DNA from: JALYNX01 sp040902845
Lineage (GTDB): Bacteria; Actinomycetota; Acidimicrobiia; Spongiisociales; ZC4RG35
Reading direction: 5' to 3'
Length of the DNA stretch: 64,000 nt
Assembly: GCA_040902845.1 (NCBI GenBank)
Contig: JBBDWM010000034.1
Span: forward strand, 214,883-278,882
Shown here: one piece after another, positions 7,986-16,078 of the stretch
How positions within the stretch are numbered: position 1 is the first letter of the stretch
How the letters are laid out: each line of letters opens with the position of its first letter
The notes under the pieces: generated by a model
Database searches by the model: none
Told to the model about the DNA's origin: nothing
The model's input: only the letters and a program-made list of their open reading frames with translations
Made by a program: the position numbers and the translations under genes

Positions 7986-9713
7986 GTGGGAGCCGCCCGC
8001 ACTCGACCCGTCGTCCGATGGGCGAGTCTCTTCGCCGTGCTCGCACTGGTCACCGCAGCTTGTGACGGTTCGGCAGATGTCACCACCACGGTGAGTCAAC
8101 CCACGACCACGACCAGCGCCCCGACGACCACCACCACCCAGCCCCCGGAGTGCCCGGACGCCTTCTGTGTCAGGTACCACATCCACCCCGATGCGGCCTG
8201 GGCGGATGGGACACCGGTCACTTCGGAAGACTTCGCCTTCACCGTGGACACAATCACCGATGCAGACCTCGATATCACCTCTTCGACCCGCGCCGGTTAT
8301 GACAGGATCATTGGCTACGAGTTGGTTGACGACAAGACATTTCTGGCCATCTTCAGCGAGATCTACGCACCATGGAAGAACTTGTTCGAGGTGGTGCTTC
8401 CGGCGCATGAGTTGGAGGGAAAGCCCTTTGAGACGGTTTGGGACGACGGGATCACTCTCGGTTCCGGCCCATTTGTCTTCAGTGAGTGGGTCCCTGGCGA
8501 GCGGATCGTCCTGACCCGCAACCCGAACTACTGGGCGTCGCGTGACCGCGCCTCCGGCGGGGCCCTTGGTGACGTTCAAACCGTCAACATCGATGTCATT
8601 CCCGGCACAGAAGCCCAGGTTCGTGCCCTGCGCAACGAGGAAATCGACATGTTCTACCCCGAGCCCCAGATATCCCTGGTCGAAGACGTGACGTCCATGA
8701 GCGACGTCACCTCGGAGGCGGGTCTCGGCAGGATCTGGGAGCAGATCGACTTCAACCATGATGATCCGCTGCTCTCTCAGGAGTTCATACGCCGGACATT
8801 TGCGATGGCCATCGATCGCAACGCGGTCATGGAAGAGGTCGTCCGTCCCATGGCGCCCGACGCGGTTCCGCTCGGCAACACCGTGTGGATGGTCGGGACC
8901 CCCTACTACCAGGATCACTTCTCCCAGTTCTCCTTCGACCCGGTCGGCGCCGAGCAACTCCTGATCGAAAATGGGTGTGTCAAGGGCGAAGACGCCATCT
9001 ACGTGTGCCAGGGACAGCGCCTTTCGTTTCGTTGGGCAACCACCGCCGGCATCGAGGGACGGGAAACGCTGTTCGATTTGGCCCAGGCCAGCCTGACCGA
9101 AATCGGCATCGAGGTGACCGCGGATTTCGGCCCGGCGACGAGGGTCTTCGCCAACGAGTTCATCTACGGCGACTCATCGGTATGGCAGATCCTGAATTTC
9201 GCCTGGGTCGGGGCTCCGGATCCCCATGGGCGGAACACCGTCTACTACTGCGAGGGGGCCGCACCCAGCGGCTTCGGGGACCTCAACGTGAACCGGTATT
9301 GCAATGACGAGGTCGAGTCCCTGATCCGCCAGACCGAGGTCGAGGTCGATCAGTCGGCACGCGCCGAGCTCTACAACCAGGCCGACTCCATCTATCTAGG
9401 TGATGTCGCCTCGATCCCGCTCTATCAGAAGCCGACCTTCTTCGCCTGGAACGAGTTGATCACGGGCCCGAGGGACAATCCCACACAGACCGGGCCCTTC
9501 TGGAACATCGCGACGTGGTCAGGCAAGGAGGAGGTCATTTTCGCCGTCGACCAGGAACCGGATTCGTGGAACACGTTCGAGCCTGCAGGAGGCCTGTTCG
9601 CCGTTGACCTGGTCACCACCGCGGTGCTCGAAGGCGCCTTCACCGTGGCACCGGACTACACCTACGTGCCCCAGCTCATCGAGAGCTACGAGGTGATCAT
9701 CTCCGAAGGTTGA
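7986..9713 (+). CDS. family 5 extracellular solute-binding lipoprotein with permuted domain order
   Basis: Peptide/oligopeptide-type substrate-binding protein of 575 aa. The GTG at 7986 follows GGAGGAAAG and opens directly into a lipoprotein signal (lipobox LVTAAC, lipidated Cys about 26), so the upstream in-frame codons are discarded. A Thr-rich linker (about 33-52) leads to ADGTPVTSEDFAFT (about 73-86), which in this family normally comes about 100 residues into the mature protein. The usual C-terminal block (PLYQKPTF, then DNPTQTGPFWN) is followed by about 58 more residues (518-575: FAVDQEPDSWNTF, VLEGAF, YVPQLIESYEV) that look like the family's usual N-terminus. The order is therefore circularly permuted. 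No permease or ATPase genes are adjacent. Confidence 0.82.
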   Translation: MGAARTRPVVRWASLFAVLALVTAACDGSADVTTTVSQPTTTTSAPTTTTTQPPECPDAFCVRYHIHPDAAWADGTPVTSEDFAFTVDTITDADLDITSSTRAGYDRIIGYELVDDKTFLAIFSEIYAPWKNLFEVVLPAHELEGKPFETVWDDGITLGSGPFVFSEWVPGERIVLTRNPNYWASRDRASGGALGDVQTVNIDVIPGTEAQVRALRNEEIDMFYPEPQISLVEDVTSMSDVTSEAGLGRIWEQIDFNHDDPLLSQEFIRRTFAMAIDRNAVMEEVVRPMAPDAVPLGNTVWMVGTPYYQDHFSQFSFDPVGAEQLLIENGCVKGEDAIYVCQGQRLSFRWATTAGIEGRETLFDLAQASLTEIGIEVTADFGPATRVFANEFIYGDSSVWQILNFAWVGAPDPHGRNTVYYCEGAAPSGFGDLNVNRYCNDEVESLIRQTEVEVDQSARAELYNQADSIYLGDVASIPLYQKPTFFAWNELITGPRDNPTQTGPFWNIATWSGKEEVIFAVDQEPDSWNTFEPAGGLFAVDLVTTAVLEGAFTVAPDYTYVPQLIESYEVIISEG

Positions 9714-9801
9714 CATTTTCGGGTTTGAGTGACACTCCAAGCCCGACCGGGCCCATCGAGACTCGAGGGGCGACCGGGTATAGGCCTTTCGAGATCGGTA
9801 T

Positions 9802-9818
9802 GCTCCGAAAGTCGGAGC
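9802..9818. promoter_or_regulatory. perfect inverted repeat before the acyl-CoA ligase gene
   Basis: GCTCCGA (9802-9808), a 3-nt spacer and TCGGAGC (9812-9818) form a perfect 7-bp inverted repeat. It overlaps a -10-like TATGCT at 9799-9804, about 40 bp before the ATG at 9842. It could be a repressor operator or a leader hairpin. The protein that might bind it is unknown. Confidence 0.35.
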
Positions 9819-9841
9819 TATTTCCTGACCCGGAGGAGTGA

Positions 9842-11683
9842 ATGACGCAGGAAGCTGTCCTGGATGAGCGCGCGGCCATCGATGCCGAGGTCGAGGGCAA
9901 GACGATCATCGACTACTTCGACCGCAACGCCGAGCGGTACGGAGACCAGCCCGCTATCCACTGGAAAGAGGACGGCGAGTGGGCGAGTCTTACCTGGAAG
10001 GGATACCGGAGTGCAGTCCACGATGCGGCGGCCGGTCTTCAGTCGTTGGGAGTCGGGGACGGCCAGTTCGTGGCCATCATGGCCGGGAACCGGCCGGAGC
10101 ATGTGATCGCCGACTACGCAGCCATCCACACCGGGGCCACCGGCGTGACCATTTACTCCACCCTGGTCGCCAATCAGATCCAGTACATCGCTGAGAACTG
10201 CCACGCGACGGTCGCCATCCTCGAAGACCTCGACTACATGAAGAGATGGGAAGAGATCCGATCGGAGCTTCCCGATCTCCGCTATGTGGTGTTGATGTCA
10301 GGTGCCGAGAACTACGACACGGCCGATTGGGTCCTCGGATGGGACGAGTTGATCGCCCGGGGCAAGCAGCGTCTGATGGAGGATCCCGAGTCGGTGCATC
10401 GCTCCGCCGATCGGATGACGCCTGATTCTCTGGCGACCCTCATCTACACCTCGGGGACCACCGGGACTCCCAAGGGCGTGATGATCACCCACCGCAATGT
10501 CGTTTGGACAGCGGAGTGCCTACGCCGTGCGGCGAACATCGACCTGGGTCCACGCATGGTCTCCTATCTCCCGCTCGCCCACATCGCCGAGCGTCTTGCC
10601 ACGCACTACCTGTGCACCTACATGGCCGGCCAGGTCTGGTTCTGTCCGAACATGGCCGGTGTCCTCGAATATATCCAGGAAGCCCGTCCCACCATCTTCT
10701 TCGGCGTCCCCCGGGTGTACGAGAAGTTCCATTCTCGTTTGAGCGCCCGCTTCGCAGGCGAACACGGCATCAAGAAGACATTGTTGGATCTTGCCCTCGC
10801 CTCCAATCGGAAACGGGTCGACGCCGAGGCCGAGGGCAAGTCTGGCCCCATGCTGGCCGGCGTTCTCGATTCGATCGTGCTCTCCAAGGTTCGCCACGGG
10901 CTGGGGATGGATGCCGTGAATCTCGCCATCACGGCGGCGGCTCCGATCAACTCGGAGTTGATCACCTTCTTTCACACCATCGGGATCCCGTTGTTCGAGC
11001 TATACGGGATGTCCGAGACCACAGGACCGGCAACCACCAACCTCCCCGGAGCGAACAAGACCGGCTCGGTGGGCCCGGCACTCCCCGGCGTCGAGGTCAT
11101 CCTCGCCGAGGACGGTGAGGTCCTGATGCGGGGCGGAGTCATAACCCAGGGCTATTACAAGCTCCCTGAGGCCACCGAAGAATCCTTCGACCCTGAAGGC
11201 TGGCTGCACTCGGGTGACCTGGGCCAGATCGACGACGACGGCTATCTCTGGATCGTGGGACGCAAGAAGGAAATCATCATCACCGCGGCCGGGAAGAACA
11301 TCGCACCGGCCAAGCTGGAAACGGCCCTGGGCAACCACCCGATCATCTCCAAGGCATGCATAATCGGTGACAACCGCAAGTTCCTGAGCGTCGTGATCGC
11401 CCTCGACCACGAAGAGGCCCCGGCTTGGGCGGAGGCACGCGGGCTCGAGTATCGGGACCTGGCTACCTTCTCGCAGCTTCCCGAGGTCCTTGCCGAGGTG
11501 GAAAAGGCGGTCAGGGAGGCCAACGAGAAGGTCTCCAGCGTGGAGCAGATCAAGAAATGGATCGTGGTCCCTGACGAATGGACCCCTGACTCCGGAGAGG
11601 TGACCCCCTCGCTGAAGCTCAAGCGCCGGGTGGTGGTCGATAAGTACGCAGACGAGATCGACGCTCTCTACACCGGCGCCTGA
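9842..11683 (+). CDS. long-chain acyl-CoA synthetase (FadD15-like)
   Basis: Activates fatty acids to acyl-CoA. The 613-aa protein has the long-chain ligase phosphate loop YTSGTTGTPKGVMITHRN, the YLPLAHIAER segment, LYGMSETTGPAT, the WLHSGDLGQIDDDGYLWIVGRKKE hinge region and a C-terminal LKLKRR stretch with the adenylation lysine. The layout matches the long FadD15/ACSL type rather than short FadD. GGAGGAG lies 3 nt upstream of the ATG. The next gene (SDR) starts 2 nt after the stop and a MaoC hydratase follows, so the three probably form a beta-oxidation operon. Confidence 0.9.
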   Translation: MTQEAVLDERAAIDAEVEGKTIIDYFDRNAERYGDQPAIHWKEDGEWASLTWKGYRSAVHDAAAGLQSLGVGDGQFVAIMAGNRPEHVIADYAAIHTGATGVTIYSTLVANQIQYIAENCHATVAILEDLDYMKRWEEIRSELPDLRYVVLMSGAENYDTADWVLGWDELIARGKQRLMEDPESVHRSADRMTPDSLATLIYTSGTTGTPKGVMITHRNVVWTAECLRRAANIDLGPRMVSYLPLAHIAERLATHYLCTYMAGQVWFCPNMAGVLEYIQEARPTIFFGVPRVYEKFHSRLSARFAGEHGIKKTLLDLALASNRKRVDAEAEGKSGPMLAGVLDSIVLSKVRHGLGMDAVNLAITAAAPINSELITFFHTIGIPLFELYGMSETTGPATTNLPGANKTGSVGPALPGVEVILAEDGEVLMRGGVITQGYYKLPEATEESFDPEGWLHSGDLGQIDDDGYLWIVGRKKEIIITAAGKNIAPAKLETALGNHPIISKACIIGDNRKFLSVVIALDHEEAPAWAEARGLEYRDLATFSQLPEVLAEVEKAVREANEKVSSVEQIKKWIVVPDEWTPDSGEVTPSLKLKRRVVVDKYADEIDALYTGA

Positions 11684-11685
11684 GC

Positions 11686-12588
11686 GTGCCCATCACCTTT
11701 GATGGCCGGGTGGCCGTAGTCACCGGCGCCGGTGGCGGGTTGGGCAGGGAATACGCGCTGGAACTCGGTCGGCGCGGGGCCCGGGTGGTCGTGAACGATC
11801 TGGGCGGCGCGGTTGATGGCACCGGCGCATCCACGTCCGCCGCCGACGTGGTGGTCGCCGAGATCAGGGGCAACGGGGGTGAGGCCGTTCCCAACTACGA
11901 CTCGGTCTCCACACGTGAGGGGGGCGCGGCCATCGTCCAAACCGCGCTCGACGCGTTCGGGACGGTGGACATCGTGATCAACAACGCCGGGATCCTGCGC
12001 GACCACTCCTTCGCCAACCTGACCTTTGATGAGGTCGATGCCGTCATCGACGTCCATCTTCGGGGCGCCTTTCATGTGTCACAGCCGGCCTTCGTGGTGA
12101 TGAAGGAGAAGGGCTACGGCCGGTTCGTGCACACCACCTCTGCTTCCGGGCTCTTTGGGAACTTCGGCCAGGCGAATTACGGCGCAGCCAAGGCGGGGAT
12201 CATGGGTCTGTCGAATGTGCTTGCCATCGAAGGCATGAAGTACAACGTGAAGTCCAATGCGGTGGCCCCGATCGCACGGACCCGGATGACCGAGGATCTG
12301 CTCGGGCCGTTTGCCGACATGGTCGACCCCAAACAGGTGATGCCGATGGTGGTGTATCTGTGCTCCGAAACCAACGAGTACACCCATGAGATCTTCACTG
12401 TCGGCGGGGGGAGGTACGCCCGAATCTTCATCGGCACCAACCGAGGTTGGCTGGCCGGCCAGGGGGTGGTCCCCGAGGTCGAGCAGGTCGCCGAGCACAT
12501 CGACGAGGTCCGAGACATCTCACAGTTCGAGGTCCCACTCAGCAACAACGAGGAGATCATGCTCCTCGCCCAAATGCTGGTCGGCTGA
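11686..12588 (+). CDS. SDR family (3R)-hydroxyacyl-CoA dehydrogenase, MFE-2 type
   Basis: Short-chain dehydrogenase of 300 aa. It has the cofactor motif TGAGGGLGREYAL, then the VVNDLGG segment that favours NAD+, the NNAG motif, and the catalytic Ser-Tyr-Lys in TTSASGLFGN followed by YGAAK. The sequence resembles the dehydrogenase domain of peroxisomal multifunctional enzyme 2 (HSD17B4). The GTG start follows the ligase stop by 2 bp. The downstream MaoC protein would supply the hydratase step, so together they could perform hydration and oxidation of enoyl-CoA. The physiological substrate (straight-chain, branched or sterol side chain) is not evident. Confidence 0.87.
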   Translation: MPITFDGRVAVVTGAGGGLGREYALELGRRGARVVVNDLGGAVDGTGASTSAADVVVAEIRGNGGEAVPNYDSVSTREGGAAIVQTALDAFGTVDIVINNAGILRDHSFANLTFDEVDAVIDVHLRGAFHVSQPAFVVMKEKGYGRFVHTTSASGLFGNFGQANYGAAKAGIMGLSNVLAIEGMKYNVKSNAVAPIARTRMTEDLLGPFADMVDPKQVMPMVVYLCSETNEYTHEIFTVGGGRYARIFIGTNRGWLAGQGVVPEVEQVAEHIDEVRDISQFEVPLSNNEEIMLLAQMLVG

Positions 12589-12590
12589 AC

Positions 12591-13451
12591 ATGCCCGTCG
12601 ACATCGAGAAGGCCCTGGGAGCGCCTCTGCCCGGCTCCACCTACAGCTGGACCGAGGACGACATCATCCTCTATCACCTGGGCATCGGAGCAGGGGTCCC
12701 GCCCACCGACCCCGGTGAGCTTCGTTACGTTTACGAAGGAGATCTTCAGGTCCTCCCCACCTACGGGACCATCCCGCAGTTCGGGGTGATGATGAGCCTG
12801 GGAGCCGTCGACGGTCTCGAGTTCAACCTGGCTTCCGTTCTTCACGGCGAACAGGAGTTGGAGGTCCATCGCCCGATTCCGACCTCGGGGACGGTTACCC
12901 AAACGGGAAAGGTGACCGAGATCTACGACAAGGGGCGGGGCGCCCTGGTCGTGCTGGAGGTCGAGTCGAGGCTGGAGAAGACGGGTGAGTTGCTGTTCAC
13001 CAACCGCCCATCGATCTATCTGCGCGGTGAGGGCGGTTTTGGAGGCGACAGGGGCCCTCGTTCAAACCACGGGGTGCCGGACCGTGAGCCCGACCATGTG
13101 GTCGATTCCCCGACCCTTCCCCAGCAGGCGTTGTTGTATCGCATCTCCTCAGGGGACAAGAACCCGCTCCATGCCGACCCCGGGTTCGCCGCCTTCGCCG
13201 GGTTCGATCGCCCGATCCTGCATGGACTCTGCACATTCGGGGTCGTTGGTAAGGCAGTAGTGGACCATGCCCTCGAGCGGCGGCCCGAATTGCTGGCCTC
13301 TTATCGGGCGCGGTTCTCAGGTGTGGTCTTCCCCGGGGAGACCATCAGGACCTCGATCTGGGTGGAGAAAACCGGGTTGGTGGTGGAAGCCGCGTCGTTG
13401 GAAAGAGGTATTTCGGTGCTATCCGGCGGAGCCATAAGCCTTAGGCCGTGA
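12591..13451 (+). CDS. MaoC-like (R)-enoyl-CoA hydratase, MFE-2 type
   Basis: Double hot-dog hydratase of 286 aa. The C-terminal half contains the hydratase-2 motif YRISSGDKNPLHADPGFA with the catalytic Asp and His. The N-terminal half is a degenerate hot-dog that shapes the acyl pocket. The ATG at 12591, 2 nt after the SDR stop, gives a protein starting MPVDIEKALG, a typical N-terminus for this family; in-frame codons further upstream lie inside the SDR gene. The 3' end overlaps the convergent L,D-transpeptidase gene by 11 bp. Confidence 0.88.
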   Translation: MPVDIEKALGAPLPGSTYSWTEDDIILYHLGIGAGVPPTDPGELRYVYEGDLQVLPTYGTIPQFGVMMSLGAVDGLEFNLASVLHGEQELEVHRPIPTSGTVTQTGKVTEIYDKGRGALVVLEVESRLEKTGELLFTNRPSIYLRGEGGFGGDRGPRSNHGVPDREPDHVVDSPTLPQQALLYRISSGDKNPLHADPGFAAFAGFDRPILHGLCTFGVVGKAVVDHALERRPELLASYRARFSGVVFPGETIRTSIWVEKTGLVVEAASLERGISVLSGGAISLRP

Positions 13452-14259
13452 TCGTCACTGGGGTCCCGATCGGGACCATCCCGTGGAGTCTGGTGATCAC
13501 TTCGTTGGGGACCCGGACACAGCCGAGCGAGGCTGCATTCCCGATCGAACCGGGTCGGTTGGTGCCATGGATGCCGATTATCCCGTCACCGCCGTTGTAC
13601 TCCGTGATCGTGTCCGAACGTGCCGAGATGCCAAATGCGTGGGGGCCCCACGGGCTGCCCGGGTTGTCCAGCGTCACATTGTCGGTGATGAAGAACTCAC
13701 CCACCGGGGTCGGGTTACGACGGCTGCCGACGGCCACCGAGGTGGAGAGGATCTCTGCTCCGTCCTCGTAGTAGGTGAGGGTGCGGTCGGACAGGTCGAT
13801 GACGAAGCTTCCTTCCACGACGTAGAGCATCAGGTCATCGGCCTTGACCCATCCCTCCGATCCGTTGGGGCGGATCGGCAATCGGACCCGTGCCCACCCC
13901 TCAGACGGTCCTTCGACAACCTCGAACACGGTGACCGTCCCCAGGATCGTGGTGTGAGGCATGGTGATCATTGGTTCTGCCGAAGACCGGGTTTCGTAGA
14001 CGTCGGTGTCGTCGACCGTCATCGCCACCAGGGTCTGCTGCGCCGGCAAGGTGGTTGTGCTCAAGCCATCGAACAAGGGCCGCGCCACCGTTGTCGTCGG
14101 GGCGGCTGGTAACGCCGTGGTCGGCGTGAGGGTGGTGACCGTGGTGACAGTGTCGGCCGGGGCGGCCATGGGCTCGATCGACTGAACCGTCTCCGTCGGT
14201 TGGCCACATCCGAAGACGAACACTGCAAGAGCGAATAGGAGGGAAGCCCGGCGCATCAT
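13441..14259 (-). CDS. L,D-transpeptidase lipoprotein (YkuD) with SH3-like domain
   Basis: Exported 272-aa protein. The N-terminus is a lipoprotein signal (LFALAVFVFGC, lipidated Cys about 18), followed by a Thr-rich spacer to about residue 70. A central SH3b-like region (MTVDDTDVYETRSS to GWVKADDL) precedes the YkuD domain, which has the active-site HGTNRPGSIGNAASLGCVRV with catalytic His and Cys. Such enzymes make 3-3 crosslinks in peptidoglycan or attach proteins to it. The gene is isolated on the minus strand and convergent with maoC. Confidence 0.9.
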   Translation of the reverse strand: MMRRASLLFALAVFVFGCGQPTETVQSIEPMAAPADTVTTVTTLTPTTALPAAPTTTVARPLFDGLSTTTLPAQQTLVAMTVDDTDVYETRSSAEPMITMPHTTILGTVTVFEVVEGPSEGWARVRLPIRPNGSEGWVKADDLMLYVVEGSFVIDLSDRTLTYYEDGAEILSTSVAVGSRRNPTPVGEFFITDNVTLDNPGSPWGPHAFGISARSDTITEYNGGDGIIGIHGTNRPGSIGNAASLGCVRVPNEVITRLHGMVPIGTPVTITA

Positions 14260-14342
14260 CGGAATGGTATCGGTCGATTGGGATCGGATCTTTGGCCGCT
14301 TGTGGCTTGGGACCTGGTGATCTCTCTCTACCGTTGTGGCCG

Positions 14343-15311
14343 ATGCAACGTGTCTATGTGTCCGCCTTCATCCCCGACGACATCCTCGACCCTTTGCGAT
14401 CGGTGGCAGCAGTCGGCAGTTGGGACGGCGGCGGCCCGGCACCCAGACCGGTGTTGCTCGAACAGGTCAAGGACTGCGAGGGCCTGCTCTCCATGCTGGT
14501 CGACACCATCGATGTCGAGCTTCTCGACAGCGCCCCCAAGCTGCGCGTGATCTCCCAGATGTCTGTCGGGCTCGACAACGTGGACGTGGAGTCCTGTGAG
14601 GCGCGGGGCATCCGCGTCGGGCACACACCCGACGTCCTCACCGAGACGGTGGCCGACATGGCGTTTGCCCTGATGGCGGCGGTGGTGCGAAGACTGCTCG
14701 AAGGTGCCGCCATCGTCCGTGAGAATCGGTGGGGGATCTGGGATCCATGGGCCAATCTGAGTGGCGATCTCCATGGGTCGACTTTGGGGATCGTTGGCAT
14801 GGGCCGAATCGGCCAGGCCATCGCACGGCGCGCCGCTGGTTTCGCCATGAACATCGTCTACAGCTCACCTTCGGATAAGGATCTCCCCGGTGCCAGACGC
14901 CTCCCCTTGAATGAGCTGTTGGCGGAGGCGGACCTGGTCGTGCTCTCGGCACCGCTGACTTCTGCGACCCGACATCTGATAGGCGTGCCCGAGTTGGAGT
15001 CGATGAAAGACTCTTCCTACCTCATCAATGTGGCACGCGGCGGACTGGTTGACACCGGCGCTCTTGTCGACGCTCTGGAGAAAGGTGTGATCGGCGGCGC
15101 CGCATTGGATGTCACCGATCCCGAGCCACTGCCGCCGGGGCATCCGCTCTTGACGATGGACAACTGTCTCATAGTGCCCCATCTCGGGAGCGCGTCGATC
15201 AATGCCAGGAGAGGGATGGCTCAGCTCGCGGTCGACAACCTGATCGCAGGTTTGGCCGGGACTGCCATGCCGGCTGAATACGGGGCCAGGTCCGCGGTCT
15301 CCGATCAATGA
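14343..15311 (+). CDS. D-isomer-specific 2-hydroxyacid dehydrogenase (glyoxylate/hydroxypyruvate reductase type)
   Basis: NAD(P)H-dependent reductase of 322 aa. It has the substrate-domain signature SVGLDNVDVE, the Rossmann motif GMGRIGQAIARR, and the catalytic triad Arg (NVARGGLVD), Glu (DPEPLPPGHPL) and His (PHLGSA). It most resembles glyoxylate/hydroxypyruvate reductase. Phosphoglycerate dehydrogenase is less likely because no ACT-type regulatory domain follows. I chose ATG 14343: TACCGT (14329-14334) lies 8 nt upstream, and the longer in-frame start has no support. Confidence 0.85.
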   Translation: MQRVYVSAFIPDDILDPLRSVAAVGSWDGGGPAPRPVLLEQVKDCEGLLSMLVDTIDVELLDSAPKLRVISQMSVGLDNVDVESCEARGIRVGHTPDVLTETVADMAFALMAAVVRRLLEGAAIVRENRWGIWDPWANLSGDLHGSTLGIVGMGRIGQAIARRAAGFAMNIVYSSPSDKDLPGARRLPLNELLAEADLVVLSAPLTSATRHLIGVPELESMKDSSYLINVARGGLVDTGALVDALEKGVIGGAALDVTDPEPLPPGHPLLTMDNCLIVPHLGSASINARRGMAQLAVDNLIAGLAGTAMPAEYGARSAVSDQ

Positions 15312-15337
15312 TGGTCGAAGGTCAGGGGTGATGGTGT

Positions 15338-15967
15338 TCAGCCAATCGCGGGGAAGATGACCAGGAGACACCCAGACTGAATCGAGATGTTGGCCACGGG
15401 TGCCCTCATGACATTGCTGACACCATGGGTCGACCCTGGCTCAAGATAGGCGTCGCTCAGGTCCCATTGCAGCCCTCTGGTGGTGATGCCCTCGACAGCC
15501 CCACCCACCGGGAGCAAAGTCACCGTCGCCCCGACATCGCCGTGGACGATCCGTCTTCGTCTGACCACGTGACTGCGAGAGCGGCTCGAGATCCAATCGA
15601 TTTCCTCGACGTCGTGCCACCGGGTCGAGCAGATGAGCCCGGCGGTTGCCAACTCGTGGTCATGTCGCCCACCGGTGCCTCCGACGATGACCAACCGGCT
15701 CGGATCCTCCCTGGTCGCGAACTCGAGGGCGAGGTCGAGGTCGGTTTGATCCTTGTCGACCGGGTGTCGCTCGACCATCACGTGGTCGGGGAGTGGGGAG
15801 GTGGTGATGGAGTCCATGTCTCCCACCACAACATCGACCCGATACCCCAGCGAGATCGCCGCCTCGTACCCGCTGTCGGCGGCCACGACCAGGTCGGGGA
15901 CCGGCAGCTCCTCGGCGAGCTCGGGGCGGGGAGGATCGCCTCCGGCGAAGATGAGGATCGTGTCCAT
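15338..15967 (-). CDS. thiN: thiamine pyrophosphokinase
   Basis: Protein of 209 aa that should convert thiamine to TPP. It shows AADSGYEAAISLGY, VVVGDMDSI, DKDQTDLDLALEF and GGTGGRHDHELA, the conserved blocks of the catalytic domain, with the Asp residues that bind Mg-ATP. The C-terminal part (VTLLPVGGAVEGITTRGLQWDL, then GVSNVM) is the thiamine-binding domain. An in-frame TTG lies four codons upstream of the ATG at 15967; neither has a clear ribosome-binding site. It lies 111 bp downstream of an ATP-grasp gene on the same strand. Confidence 0.9.
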   Translation of the reverse strand: MDTILIFAGGDPPRPELAEELPVPDLVVAADSGYEAAISLGYRVDVVVGDMDSITTSPLPDHVMVERHPVDKDQTDLDLALEFATREDPSRLVIVGGTGGRHDHELATAGLICSTRWHDVEEIDWISSRSRSHVVRRRRIVHGDVGATVTLLPVGGAVEGITTRGLQWDLSDAYLEPGSTHGVSNVMRAPVANISIQSGCLLVIFPAIG

Positions 15968-16078
15968 CGATAATGACAAAATCGTCTTACGCGCGAAAAC
16001 GTGGGTAAGAGCTAACCTTCAAGTAGAGGTTGATAGCTGGGTTGCCAGTGTGCATCTGGTGAAACCCGGTGCTGCCGG

